30,016 nt of DNA, taken from contig CAJUAH010000042.1 in assembly GCA_910584375.1 (NCBI GenBank), forward strand, positions 1-30,016, given 5' to 3'. Both the position numbers and the translations under genes were made by a program. Below, piece after piece: positions 1 to 7,431 of this stretch (its first letter is position 1; each line of letters begins with the position of its first letter). Origin of the DNA: an uncultured Acetatifactor sp. GTDB taxonomy: Bacteria > Bacillota > Clostridia > Lachnospirales > Lachnospiraceae. Below the pieces are notes generated by a model that worked only from the letters and a program-made list of their open reading frames with translations, was not told the origin of the DNA and made no database searches.

Positions 1-56
1 TGTAACAAAGAGAATCCCGTATTTATGCGGGTTCTGGCGTTTCGCAAACGCCTACA
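1..56. mobile_element. Possible end of an inserted element abutting the GH94 remnant
   Basis: GH94 homology, read on the minus strand, stops abruptly near position 56. The remaining bases hold two hairpins: a perfect 7-bp stem with a 3-nt loop (GGCGTTT/AAACGCC, about 37-53), and a CCCGTAT/ATGCGGG stem (about 17-32). Subterminal hairpins next to an interrupted gene are typical of insertion-element ends. No transposase, target duplication or terminal inverted repeat can be checked because the window ends here. A plain deletion junction is the alternative. The family cannot be named. Confidence 0.3.
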
Positions 57-545
57 ATATTGATGGAGTGAAAGGAGAACTCCAGATAGGAAAACACGCT
101 GATATCACGGGCCTGCTCTCCCGTGTTTTTGATCCGCACATCCCACAGCAGCATATTTTCCCCCCCGGGGGATAAACATGGTCTGAGACGCCTCCAGTCC
201 TCTGTAGCGGCACTCGTAGACCGTGTAGGACATACCGTGGCGGCAGCGGTAAGTCGCCTCTGTGAAGGGTTTTGCCACCGGCTGCCAGGAGACGGTGCAA
301 TACTCTCCGTCCGCGTTGTCCCTGATATAAATATAGTAACCCGGACGGTCCATCGGAACACTGTTGCCGCGGAAACGGCTAATCCTGTGATACTCGGGAC
401 TTTTGTAAAAAGAATAGCCCCCCGCCGTGTGATTGACTACGGCCGCCATGTTCTCCACGCCGAGATAGTTGATCCACGAGGTGGGCAGATCCACCCTCTC
501 GATCACATATTCCCTGCGCGCATTGTCAAAATATCCGTATCTCAT
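56..545 (-). pseudogene. GH94 disaccharide phosphorylase, N-terminal fragment with frameshift
   Basis: The reading frame starts at ATG 545 behind GGGAGG and opens MRYGYFDNARREYVIERVDL. It continues with WINYLGVENM and NHTAGGYSFYKSPEYHRI, the N-terminal beta-sandwich signature of GH94 cellobiose/cellodextrin phosphorylases, which cleave beta-glucosides with phosphate in the cytoplasm. After about 125 codons a run of seven G on the coding strand (160-166) shifts the frame. Dropping one G restores the GH94 continuation ENMLLWDVRIKNTG and SVFSYLEFSFHSI. Homology then ends near 56, and a TAA follows at 23-25. Full-length members are about 800 residues, so the catalytic barrel is missing from the window. 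A sequencing error could explain the G-tract but not the junction. The gene diverges from nagB. Confidence 0.75.
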
Positions 546-677
546 AACATCCTCCCTTGACCGGTTGCAGACGGTGCCAACCTTATTTACTGCCCTAAGT
601 ATATCCGACCCGGGCCCAAGGCGGAATTGCCATATTTGTTCTTTCTTATCCCATTTTGTCATCCTCCCGCAAACCTC

Positions 678-706
678 TTGTAAAGGCGTCGAATTGTTGA
701 TAAGAT
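678..706 (+). promoter_or_regulatory. Predicted sigma-A promoter of nagB
   Basis: TTGTAA at 678-683, a 17-bp spacer and TAAGAT at 701-706 lie about 30 bp upstream of the nagB start. It fits the housekeeping consensus moderately well and is the only good candidate in the gap to the divergent GH94 remnant. Confidence 0.55.
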
Positions 707-735
707 TGGGCCAGGACTTACAAAAGGAGGGACTT

Positions 736-1467
736 ATGAATATCATCAGAGCAAAAGACTATGAGGACATGAGCCGCAAAGCCGCGAACATTCTTGCCGC
801 CCGGATCATCCTGAAACCGGACTGTGTTCTGGGTCTGGCCACCGGTTCCACGCCGCTGGGCGTCTACGCGCGGCTGATCGACAAATATAACCGGGGCGAT
901 CTGGACTTCTCCCGCGTCTCCACGGTCAATCTGGACGAATACCGGGGCCTGCCGGAAGATAATGCGCAGAGTTATCATTATTTTATGCGTTACAATCTGT
1001 TTAGGCATATCAATATCCGGCCCGATCATACCTTTGTGCCAGACGGCATGGAGCCGGACGGCGCTCTGGCCTGTCAGGCCCATGAGGATACCATACGCAA
1101 ACTCGGCGGCATCGATCTGCAGTTGCTGGGGCTGGGAAACAACGGCCACATCGGCTTTAATGAGCCGGGACCGGTATTTGAAAAAGAAACCCATCCCGTG
1201 GATCTGGCCGAGAGTACCATACGGGCCAACGCGCGTTTCTTTGAGCGGATCGAGCAGGTTCCCACCCAGGCTTATACCATGGGGATCGGAACCATCATGC
1301 GGGCGCGCCAGATCCTGCTTATCGTAAACGGCTCCGGCAAAGCGGACATAGTGGCCCGCGCTTTCTGGGGACCGGTCACCCCCCAGGTTCCCGCATCCAT
1401 TCTTCAGATGCACCCGGATGTTACGCTGGTGGCCGATGAGGAGGCTCTGGCGGAGGCGCCGCTGTGA
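736..1467 (+). CDS. nagB: Glucosamine-6-phosphate deaminase
   Basis: This enzyme converts glucosamine-6-phosphate to fructose-6-phosphate and ammonia, the step that feeds amino sugars into glycolysis in the cytoplasm. The 243-residue protein has the usual NagB length. It shows LATGSTPLGVY (phosphate loop), TVNLDEYRGL (the Asp that acts in ring opening) and LGLGNNGHIGFNEP (catalytic His and Glu). The ATG at 736 is preceded by AAAGGAGGGACTT at ideal spacing, so the in-frame extension upstream is not used. nagA follows on the same strand after 195 bp of repeat-rich DNA, giving a nagB-nagA catabolic pair. The C-terminus after ADEEALAEAPL ends where the 19-bp repeat array begins. Confidence 0.96.
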   Translation: MNIIRAKDYEDMSRKAANILAARIILKPDCVLGLATGSTPLGVYARLIDKYNRGDLDFSRVSTVNLDEYRGLPEDNAQSYHYFMRYNLFRHINIRPDHTFVPDGMEPDGALACQAHEDTIRKLGGIDLQLLGLGNNGHIGFNEPGPVFEKETHPVDLAESTIRANARFFERIEQVPTQAYTMGIGTIMRARQILLIVNGSGKADIVARAFWGPVTPQVPASILQMHPDVTLVADEEALAEAPL

Positions 1468-1590
1468 CGGGCGCAGACGGGGCCGACGGGCGCAGACGGG
1501 GCCGACGGGCGCAGGCGAGGGCTAATGAGCGCAGGCGGGGCCGACGAAGACCGACGAGTGCAGGCGGGGCTGACGGGCGCAGGCGGAGCT
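1466..1590 (+). repeat. GC-rich 19-bp tandem repeat array between nagB and nagA
   Basis: Units of 19 bp resembling GACGGGCGCAGACGGGGCC start inside the nagB stop codon. Clear copies lie at 1466-1484, 1485-1503, 1504-1522, 1553-1571 and 1572-1590. A 20-bp variant and a half unit sit between them (1523-1552). The first two copies are identical and later ones diverge. Because 19 is not a multiple of three, the array would not encode a periodic peptide in one frame. Confidence 0.85.
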
Positions 1591-1662
1591 GACGGGGCAA
1601 ATAAAAACGCTGGGATAGAGACGCAGGGCTTGACACTGCCCGGCAGAAAGGAAGAATCTTAG

Positions 1663-2769
1663 ATGATTATTAAAAACGGACTTATTTTTCGTGGAAAAGA
1701 AGGGTTTGTGAAGGAAACGCTCTATATACAGGACGGACGGTTCGCGGAGACGGCAGACGGCGACGTCATAGACGCCGGGGACTGTTATGTGATTCCCGGG
1801 CTGGTGGATATCCATTTCCACGGGGCCGTGGGATACGATCTGTGCGACGCGTCGCCTGAAACCATCGCGGCCATCGCAGAGTATGAGCTGGCATGCGGCG
1901 TCACCTCCATCTGTCCGGCCACCATGACGCTGGACGCGGACCGCCTGGCCCGGATCTGTCAAAGCGCCGCGCGGTATCAGGATGGACAGGGACGGGCTCG
2001 GCTGGTAGGAATCCACTTGGAGGGGCCGTTTATCGCCCCTGAGAAGAAAGGCGCCCAAAATCCGGAATATATCCTTCCTCCATCCGTGGAACTTTTGGAC
2101 AGGCTTTGGGAGGAATCCCACGGTCTGGTGAAACTGATCACCGTTGCGCCCGAGATTGCCCCTGCAATGACATTTATCCCGGAGGCAGTACGCAGAGGGG
2201 TACATGTGTCCATCGGGCATACGACCTGTGATTATGACACCGCGTCCCGGGCCGTCGCATTGGGCGCGGATCACCTGACGCATACCTGCAATGCCATGCC
2301 GCCCCTGTCGCACCGCGCGCCGGGCCCTATCGGCGCCGGGTACATGGCGGACAGTGTCATGGCCGAGGTCATATGCGACGGCATACATGTGCATCCCGCC
2401 ATGGTAAAGGGACTGCTGCGGCTGTTCGGTGAAGACCGCGTCATCTTTATCAGCGACAGTATGCGCGCTACAGGCATGCCGGACGGCGACTATGATCTGG
2501 GCGGCCAGGGCGTACATGTATCCGGCCCGTACGCAAGGCTTGCCGACGGCACCATCGCAGGCTCAGTCTCCAATCTGATGCAGTGCGTCAGACATGCCGT
2601 CTCCATGGGGATTCCTCTGGAGACAGCCGTCGCATGCGCCACCATCAATCCCGCCCGCTCCATCGGCATGCACCGACAGGTGGGGAGCCTGGGGATCGGG
2701 AGATATGCGGACTGTGTGCTGCTTGACCGGGACACTCTGGATATCCGACAGGTTCTGCGCGGATTATAA
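1663..2769 (+). CDS. nagA: N-acetylglucosamine-6-phosphate deacetylase
   Basis: It removes acetate from GlcNAc-6-phosphate to give glucosamine-6-phosphate, the substrate of the upstream nagB product. The 368-residue protein has the amidohydrolase fold. It shows GLVDIHFHGAVG (metal-binding HxH, residues 51-53), HLEGPF near 118, IGHTTCDYD near 185, HLTHTCNAM, and ISDSMRATG near 265 with the catalytic Asp. Length and motifs match the family throughout. The start at 1663 has AAAGGAAG upstream. Expression probably depends on the nagB promoter reading through the repeat-filled gap, since I see no clear promoter inside it. Confidence 0.96.
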   Translation: MIIKNGLIFRGKEGFVKETLYIQDGRFAETADGDVIDAGDCYVIPGLVDIHFHGAVGYDLCDASPETIAAIAEYELACGVTSICPATMTLDADRLARICQSAARYQDGQGRARLVGIHLEGPFIAPEKKGAQNPEYILPPSVELLDRLWEESHGLVKLITVAPEIAPAMTFIPEAVRRGVHVSIGHTTCDYDTASRAVALGADHLTHTCNAMPPLSHRAPGPIGAGYMADSVMAEVICDGIHVHPAMVKGLLRLFGEDRVIFISDSMRATGMPDGDYDLGGQGVHVSGPYARLADGTIAGSVSNLMQCVRHAVSMGIPLETAVACATINPARSIGMHRQVGSLGIGRYADCVLLDRDTLDIRQVLRGL

Positions 2770-2807
2770 GAATTTCCGCCGATCTGCCCCTGGGTTTTTG
2801 TTTTTTC

Positions 2808-2836
2808 TTGTTCTCCTTTCCTCTTTGTGCTATACT
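2808..2836 (+). promoter_or_regulatory. Predicted sigma-A promoter of the GH13 gene
   Basis: TTGTTC at 2808-2813, a 17-bp spacer and TATACT at 2831-2836 precede the GH13 start by about 50 bp. The GH13 gene therefore probably has its own transcript separate from nagBA. Confidence 0.6.
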
Positions 2837-2884
2837 ACTTTGGGATTCATAAATACTATAACCCACCGGAAAGGAAGAAAAAAT

Positions 2885-4852
2885 ATGGCATGGTATGACG
2901 AAGCAATATTTTATCACATATATCCTCTGGGAATGCTGGACGCTCCCAGGGAAAACCCCTACGGAGAGCCGACACACAGGCTGCCCGGCCTGATCCCCTG
3001 GATCGGACATCTGCAAAGGCTGGGCGTAAACGCGCTGTATATCGGCCCTCTGTTTGAGTCTGTGGGACACGGTTATGAGACTACCGACTATAAGAAACTG
3101 GACAGCCGTCTGGGCGATAACGAAGATCTGAAAAACTTTGTGGCAAAATGTCATGAGTCCGGCATCCGGGTGATCCTGGACGGCGTGTTCAACCATACCG
3201 GCCGGGACTTTTTCGCCTTTCAGGATATCCGGCAAAACAGGGAGAACTCTCCCTATAAAGACTGGTACTGCAATGTGAATTTCTGGGGAAACAACGAGTA
3301 CAACGACGGTTTTTCCTATGACAACTGGGGCGGCTACAATCTGCTGGCCAAGCTGAACCAGCGAAATCCCGCCGTCCGGGACTATATCTGCGACGTGATC
3401 CGCTTTTGGGTCAGCGAATTTGACATCGACGGAATCCGTCTGGACGCCGCCGATGTGCTGGACTTTGATTTTATGAAGGCGCTGCGCCGGGTAGCAGATA
3501 CGGTCAAGCCGGACTTCTGGCTGATGGGCGAGGTGATCCACGGGGATTACACCCGCTGGGTCAACGAAGGCACTCTGCATTCCGTGACCAACTACCATCT
3601 GCACAAAGCGCTGTACTCCGGTCACAACGATCACAACTACTTTGAGATCGCCCACACGGTAAAACGGCTCTACGGCATGGGCGGCAATCGCCCCGACGGC
3701 CTGAAACTGTATAATTTTGTGGACAATCATGATGTGGAACGCATCTACACCAAGCTGAGCAACAAGGCCCATTTCGCTCCGGTTCATGTGTTGCTGTACA
3801 CCCTGCCCGGCGTCCCTTCCGTCTACTACGGCTCGGAGTTTGGCATAGAGGGAAAAAAGGAGCGTTTCTCGGACGCCTCTCTGCGGCCCGCCCTGCGCTA
3901 TGAAGACTATGCGGACGCGGTAGAGAAGAATCCCCTCACCCGTCTCATCGCCGCTCTGGGCAGAGTGAGGCAACAGACCAAAGCCCTGTCCTACGGGGAT
4001 TACCGGGAGTTGACGCTGACCAACAGGCAGTACGCCTTTGCCCGGGGAACCGGGGTGGAAACGGTACTTGTCACGGTCAACAATGACGACGGCAATGCCT
4101 CCCTGACCTTGCCTGCGTTCGATAACGCCGCCTATGTGGGCGCGCTGTCCGGCATCCAGGTAACGGCAAACGGCGGGAGCATCACCGTTGATCTTCCCGG
4201 CTGCTCCGGCGAGATCTGGCTGCCACTGCGGGAGGGGGTCACCCCCGGCGACATTGCTGCATACGGCGCGGTGAACGTAGAAACAGCAAAGCACTGTGGG
4301 ACGGAGAGCCAGACAGCGACGACCGACAAATCTGCGGATTCCGACGACACGGTCAATGTGGGGGCTACGAATTCCGGCTCGGCAACAAGTGTGGGATCTG
4401 CGGATCCCGGCTCGGCAACAAGTGCGGGGGCTGCGGATTCCGACTCGGCAACAAGTGTGGGATCTGCGGATTCCGGCTCGGCAGCGAGTGCGGAGACTGC
4501 GGAGACTTGTCGGACTACAAATGCAGAGACTGGGCATTCTACCCCGGTAGCAGATGCAGGAATTACAGATACTGCCGTTGTGCAGGGAGGCGGAACCACG
4601 GACGCTGGCAATGCCTCGAATGTCCACGCTGCCGATGCGGACAAAGCCGCAGAAACACCCGAAACTCCCGCCGATACCGCTGCCCAGACTGCCATAGACG
4701 AGGCCTTTGAGCAGGGCCGCATCGCAGGACTCCAGGAGGCCATTCTCGCCCTCATGAGCAAGAACGGTCCAATTACAGACCAGATGCGCCGGGACGTCGA
4801 CGCCAATGTGTACCACGACTCCCTGATCAACTGGATCAAAAGTTTCCGGTAG
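2885..4852 (+). CDS. Intracellular GH13 alpha-glucan hydrolase with repeat linker and extra C-terminal domain
   Basis: The 655-residue protein opens MAWYDEAIFYHIYPLGMLDA, without a signal peptide, so it should act in the cytoplasm on imported maltodextrins or related glucans. GH13 landmarks are DGVFNHTG (about 99-106), GIRLDAAD with nucleophile Asp187, LMGEV with acid/base Glu216, and FVDNHD with Asp283. A beta-sandwich follows to about residue 455. Residues of about 485-540 form an 11-residue repeat linker rich in Ser, Ala, Gly and Thr. The last 50 or so residues (EAFEQGRIAGLQEAILALM onward, ending NWIKSFR) form a separate helical domain absent from ordinary cyclomaltodextrinases. The start codon follows GGAAAGGAAGAAAAAAT. 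The exact substrate cannot be read from the sequence. Confidence 0.92.
   Translation: MAWYDEAIFYHIYPLGMLDAPRENPYGEPTHRLPGLIPWIGHLQRLGVNALYIGPLFESVGHGYETTDYKKLDSRLGDNEDLKNFVAKCHESGIRVILDGVFNHTGRDFFAFQDIRQNRENSPYKDWYCNVNFWGNNEYNDGFSYDNWGGYNLLAKLNQRNPAVRDYICDVIRFWVSEFDIDGIRLDAADVLDFDFMKALRRVADTVKPDFWLMGEVIHGDYTRWVNEGTLHSVTNYHLHKALYSGHNDHNYFEIAHTVKRLYGMGGNRPDGLKLYNFVDNHDVERIYTKLSNKAHFAPVHVLLYTLPGVPSVYYGSEFGIEGKKERFSDASLRPALRYEDYADAVEKNPLTRLIAALGRVRQQTKALSYGDYRELTLTNRQYAFARGTGVETVLVTVNNDDGNASLTLPAFDNAAYVGALSGIQVTANGGSITVDLPGCSGEIWLPLREGVTPGDIAAYGAVNVETAKHCGTESQTATTDKSADSDDTVNVGATNSGSATSVGSADPGSATSAGAADSDSATSVGSADSGSAASAETAETCRTTNAETGHSTPVADAGITDTAVVQGGGTTDAGNASNVHAADADKAAETPETPADTAAQTAIDEAFEQGRIAGLQEAILALMSKNGPITDQMRRDVDANVYHDSLINWIKSFR
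4339..4503 (+). repeat. 33-bp coding tandem repeats in the GH13 linker
   Basis: Five consecutive 33-bp units (4339, 4372, 4405, 4438 and 4471 onward) encode 11-residue repeats of the form SGSATSVGSAD. The last four are close copies and the first is degenerate. The unit is a multiple of three, so copy-number change keeps the frame and changes only linker length. Confidence 0.9.
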
Positions 4853-4884
4853 GGCTTTCAGAGAGAAAACGCCTTGAAATGGAA

Positions 4885-4913
4885 TGGACTTTCCCCCTGA
4901 TATGTGCTATACT
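4885..4913 (+). promoter_or_regulatory. Predicted promoter of the small coiled-coil gene
   Basis: TGGACT at 4885-4890, 17 bp, then TATACT at 4908-4913, about 50 bp before the start at 4966. The -10 and its flanks (GTGCTATACT) match the GH13 promoter -10 region closely. Confidence 0.55.
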
Positions 4914-4965
4914 TGAGTAACTTCAAGGGATCAATAGTTTCTTAAATATACGGGAGGTGTCATAA

Positions 4966-5244
4966 ATGGCATTGACGAATGAAGATTTATTGGCTATTTC
5001 TCAACTTTTAGACGTGAAACTTGACGCAAGATTAAAACCGATTGAAAACAGACTAAAGCGCATAGAAGTAGATTTACTTGAATATAATGTCGTACCACGT
5101 TTAAACACAATTGAGTCCTGTTATACCGACACCTACAATCGTTATAAAGACTATGCCGAAAAAATGGAGGCCGCTTTTGCTGACATTGAGATCATGAAAA
5201 AGGTCATTGCAGAGCACAGCGAAAAACTACAAAAACTGGCATAA
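4966..5244 (+). CDS. Small coiled-coil protein of unknown function
   Basis: This 92-residue protein (MALTNEDLLAISQLLDVKLD, then heptad-like KPIENRLKRIEVDLLEYNV) is predicted to be almost wholly helical, with a coiled coil in both halves. It has no signal peptide or membrane segment. Small proteins of this type occur in Clostridia, but I know no function for them. A strong GGGAGGTGTCATAA site fixes the start. It has its own promoter and terminator, so it is a single-gene unit. Codon choice is visibly richer in A/T than the GH13 gene before it and the isomerase gene after it, which hints at a different origin. Confidence 0.75.
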   Translation: MALTNEDLLAISQLLDVKLDARLKPIENRLKRIEVDLLEYNVVPRLNTIESCYTDTYNRYKDYAEKMEAAFADIEIMKKVIAEHSEKLQKLA

Positions 5245-5267
5245 TACCAATCACAAAAATATTGTAT

Positions 5268-5327
5268 AAAGGTGTAACGTCTGAGTTATCAAGCAGAATC
5301 GTTTGAGAGCAGACATTACGCCTTTTT
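5268..5327 (+). terminator. Rho-independent terminator
   Basis: The arm AAAGGTGTAACGTCTG (5268-5283) pairs with CAGACATTACGCCTTTT (from 5310), allowing two G-U or mismatch positions, and ends in a T-run. It closes the small coiled-coil gene. Confidence 0.75.
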
Positions 5328-5406
5328 ATACGCATAACATCTGCCAGGATCACAGGATTTTATGACACAGAAACCAATTCTCCCCAATTCAGAAAGGAAG
5401 AAAACC

Positions 5407-6195
5407 ATGACAGACCTGGGAATGCCCACCCTGATCGAGATACCGGAGCCAGAAGACTGCGCCGCTCTGTGCGCCGAACTGGGACTGCAGTTTGTGGAAC
5501 TGAACATGAACATGCCCCAGTACCAGATCCACAGCCTGGATGCGGACCGGCTGGCTGCGCTGGCCGAAAAATACGGCATCTACTACACCATCCACCTGGA
5601 TGAAAACCTGAATGTCAGCGATTTCAACCCCCATGTGGCAGAGGCTTATCTGGAGACGGTGCGGGAGACGGTTCATATAGCCAGGCGGCTGCATATCCCG
5701 GTGCTGAACATGCATCTCTCCCAGGGCGTCTACTTTACGCTGCCGGACAGACGGGTGTATCTGTTTGACACATACTCCGGGCAGTATCTGCAAAGCCTCC
5801 TTTATTTTCGGGAGGAATGTGAACGGCAGATCGGCTCCTGCGGTCTCCGTATCTGCGTGGAAAACAGCAGCGGATATACGGACTTTCAGCGCCAGGCCCT
5901 GGCCCTCCTGCTGGAAAGCCCTGTGTTTGCCCTGACTTTTGACATCGGCCATAACCACTGCGTCGGCGGCGGGGACGAATCCGTTATTCTACAGCATGCG
6001 GACAGGCTCTGTCACTTCCACTTTCATGACGCCGCAGGGAAAAAAGACCATCTCCCGCTGGGCACAGGAGAGATCGAACTGTCAAAATATCTGCGCCTGG
6101 CCCATCAGACCGATTCCCGCATCGTCCTGGAGACCAAAACCGTCTCGGGACTTCGGGAGTCTGTGGGCTGGATGCGGCGGGCGGCACGGTCCTGA
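5407..6195 (+). CDS. Sugar phosphate isomerase/epimerase-like TIM barrel protein
   Basis: The 262-residue protein belongs to the xylose isomerase-like/AP endonuclease 2 TIM-barrel superfamily. Visible barrel signatures are LGLQFVELNMN near the N-terminus, YYTIHLDENLN, VLNMHLSQG, RICVENSSG (metal-binding Glu), LTFDIGHNH (metal-binding Asp and His), HFHFHDA and IVLETK. Members isomerise or epimerise sugars or act as sugar-acid isomerases; the substrate is not deducible here. The start at 5407 is preferred over 5362 because AGAAAGGAAGAAAACC precedes it. An AraC-family regulator gene follows on the same strand after 100 bp and may control this gene or act elsewhere. Confidence 0.85.
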   Translation: MTDLGMPTLIEIPEPEDCAALCAELGLQFVELNMNMPQYQIHSLDADRLAALAEKYGIYYTIHLDENLNVSDFNPHVAEAYLETVRETVHIARRLHIPVLNMHLSQGVYFTLPDRRVYLFDTYSGQYLQSLLYFREECERQIGSCGLRICVENSSGYTDFQRQALALLLESPVFALTFDIGHNHCVGGGDESVILQHADRLCHFHFHDAAGKKDHLPLGTGEIELSKYLRLAHQTDSRIVLETKTVSGLRESVGWMRRAARS

Positions 6196-6235
6196 TATGG
6201 TCTTCTTTTTGCGCAAGTGAGATCAAGCATCAGTT

Positions 6236-6264
6236 ACCCTGTTTCATTATACTGAGTACAGGGT
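6236..6264 (+). promoter_or_regulatory. Inverted repeat over a -10 box upstream of the AraC-type gene
   Basis: ACCCTGT (6236-6242) and ACAGGGT (6258-6264) form a perfect 7-bp inverted repeat separated by 15 bp. The -10-like TATACT (6248-6253) lies between the arms. No convincing -35 is present. The position suggests an operator, perhaps for autoregulation by the downstream gene. Confidence 0.45.
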
Positions 6265-6296
6265 GGTCAAAACAAAGTGTAGGAGCAGGCGGATAA

Positions 6297-7265
6297 ATGT
6301 ACGAATGGCAGCAACAGATTCAGACCGTTATCGACGAGATCGACGAGTGCATCAAACAGCGGCAGGACGACGCGCTGACACTGCGTTCCCTCTCCCGGCG
6401 CCTGGGATATTCCGAGTATTATGTCACCAGGAAATTTCGGGAGATATCGGGACTGCAGTTTCGGGAGTATCTGCGGCTGCGCAGGCTGGCCTTCGCGCTG
6501 TGGGAGGTAAGGGACAGCCGTCGGAGCCTGCTGGAGATTGCCGTTGACTACGGCTTTTCCTCCCACGAGGCTTTTACGCGGGCTTTCAAAGCCGTCTACG
6601 GCGTCACCCCCAGCCAGTACCGCAGAGATCCCGTGCCCGTAGTACTCCGCACCAAGCTACACCCTTTTGACCGCTACTTTTTTGGAATGGGAGAAATAGG
6701 CATGATAAAATCAACTGAAGAGATCAAGATTTACTTTGTAACGATTCCCGCCCACAAGTTTCTGCATATCAGGAACTATGAAAGCATCGGATACTGGGAT
6801 TTCTGGCAGAAACAAAGCCAGATCCCGGGGCAGGACTGCGAAACCGTCTGCGGGCTGCTGGACAGTGTCAAGGGGAAACTGGACGACCTGGGCGGCAGCG
6901 ATTCCAACAGCGGCAGCGGCCAGATCTGCGGGTATCTCAACGACCCGCGAGGCCGGCTTTGCAGTTGGGGCATCCCTCTGGCAGAATGCTACGGCGTGCG
7001 CCTGCCCATAGATTACAGTGGAGAAATACCGCCACAGATGCTGCTGATGGATGTGCCGGAGGGCGAATATATCGTGTTCGAGCATGGGCCTTTCAACTAT
7101 GAGCAGGAAAACTGCAGCATAGACAACAAGATGGAAACTGCCATGAGCTCCTTTGATTATCAGAAGGCCGGTTACTGTCTGGACACCACCCCCGGCAGAA
7201 TGGGGTATCTGTACCACGATCCCGAACGTTTCTGGAAGATGGTCAGACCCGTGCGGAAAATCTGA
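6297..7265 (+). CDS. AraC-family transcriptional regulator with GyrI-like effector domain
   Basis: Residues 1-110 form the two-helix-turn-helix AraC DNA-binding domain: LTLRSLSRRLGYSEYYVTRK, then LLEIAVDYGFSSHEAFTRAF and YGVTPSQYRR. The domain is N-terminal, as in the Rob/SoxS-like group. The C-terminal part, from about residue 140 (KIYFVTIPAHKFLHIRN to GEYIVFEHGPF), fits the GyrI-like small-molecule-binding fold, which commonly senses hydrophobic or cationic compounds. The protein is 322 residues. The ATG at 6297 follows AGGAGCAGGCGGATAA. Targets are not evident beyond its own upstream inverted repeat. A strong bidirectional hairpin terminates it. Confidence 0.9.
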   Translation: MYEWQQQIQTVIDEIDECIKQRQDDALTLRSLSRRLGYSEYYVTRKFREISGLQFREYLRLRRLAFALWEVRDSRRSLLEIAVDYGFSSHEAFTRAFKAVYGVTPSQYRRDPVPVVLRTKLHPFDRYFFGMGEIGMIKSTEEIKIYFVTIPAHKFLHIRNYESIGYWDFWQKQSQIPGQDCETVCGLLDSVKGKLDDLGGSDSNSGSGQICGYLNDPRGRLCSWGIPLAECYGVRLPIDYSGEIPPQMLLMDVPEGEYIVFEHGPFNYEQENCSIDNKMETAMSSFDYQKAGYCLDTTPGRMGYLYHDPERFWKMVRPVRKI

Positions 7266-7330
7266 CTGAAAGAAAACCTGACTGATTTCATCCTCCGCTA
7301 TAACCGACTCTGCTTTAACCTGTGAAAAAA

Positions 7331-7380
7331 GAGACTGCCGCACCGGCTGAGATTTCAGCCATGTGGCAGTCTCCTTTTTT
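7331..7380. terminator. Bidirectional Rho-independent terminator
   Basis: GAGACTGCC (7331-7339) pairs with GGCAGTCTC (7365-7373), and an inner GGCTGA/TCAGCC stem extends it. A T-run follows on the plus strand, and an A-run precedes it that reads as T on the minus strand. It separates the convergent AraC gene and the 759-residue gene. Confidence 0.9.
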
Positions 7381-7431
7381 ACCTTGCGCTATATCCTGAT
7401 GGCTGCGCACCCGCAGGACTTGTCCAGATAG

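Noticed and set aside
160..171. Programmed ribosomal frameshift in GH94
   Set aside because: Restoring the frame requires skipping one base (+1) in a G-run, not the -1 slip that such heptamers support. GH94 genes are not known to use recoding, and the gene is also cut off near 56.
1466..1590. CRISPR array
   Set aside because: The units are contiguous 19-bp repeats without unique spacers, and no cas gene is present anywhere in the window.
2645..4816. Long minus-strand open frame (723 codons) opposite the GH13 gene
   Set aside because: The plus strand carries the full set of GH13 catalytic motifs. The minus frame has none and starts within nagA.
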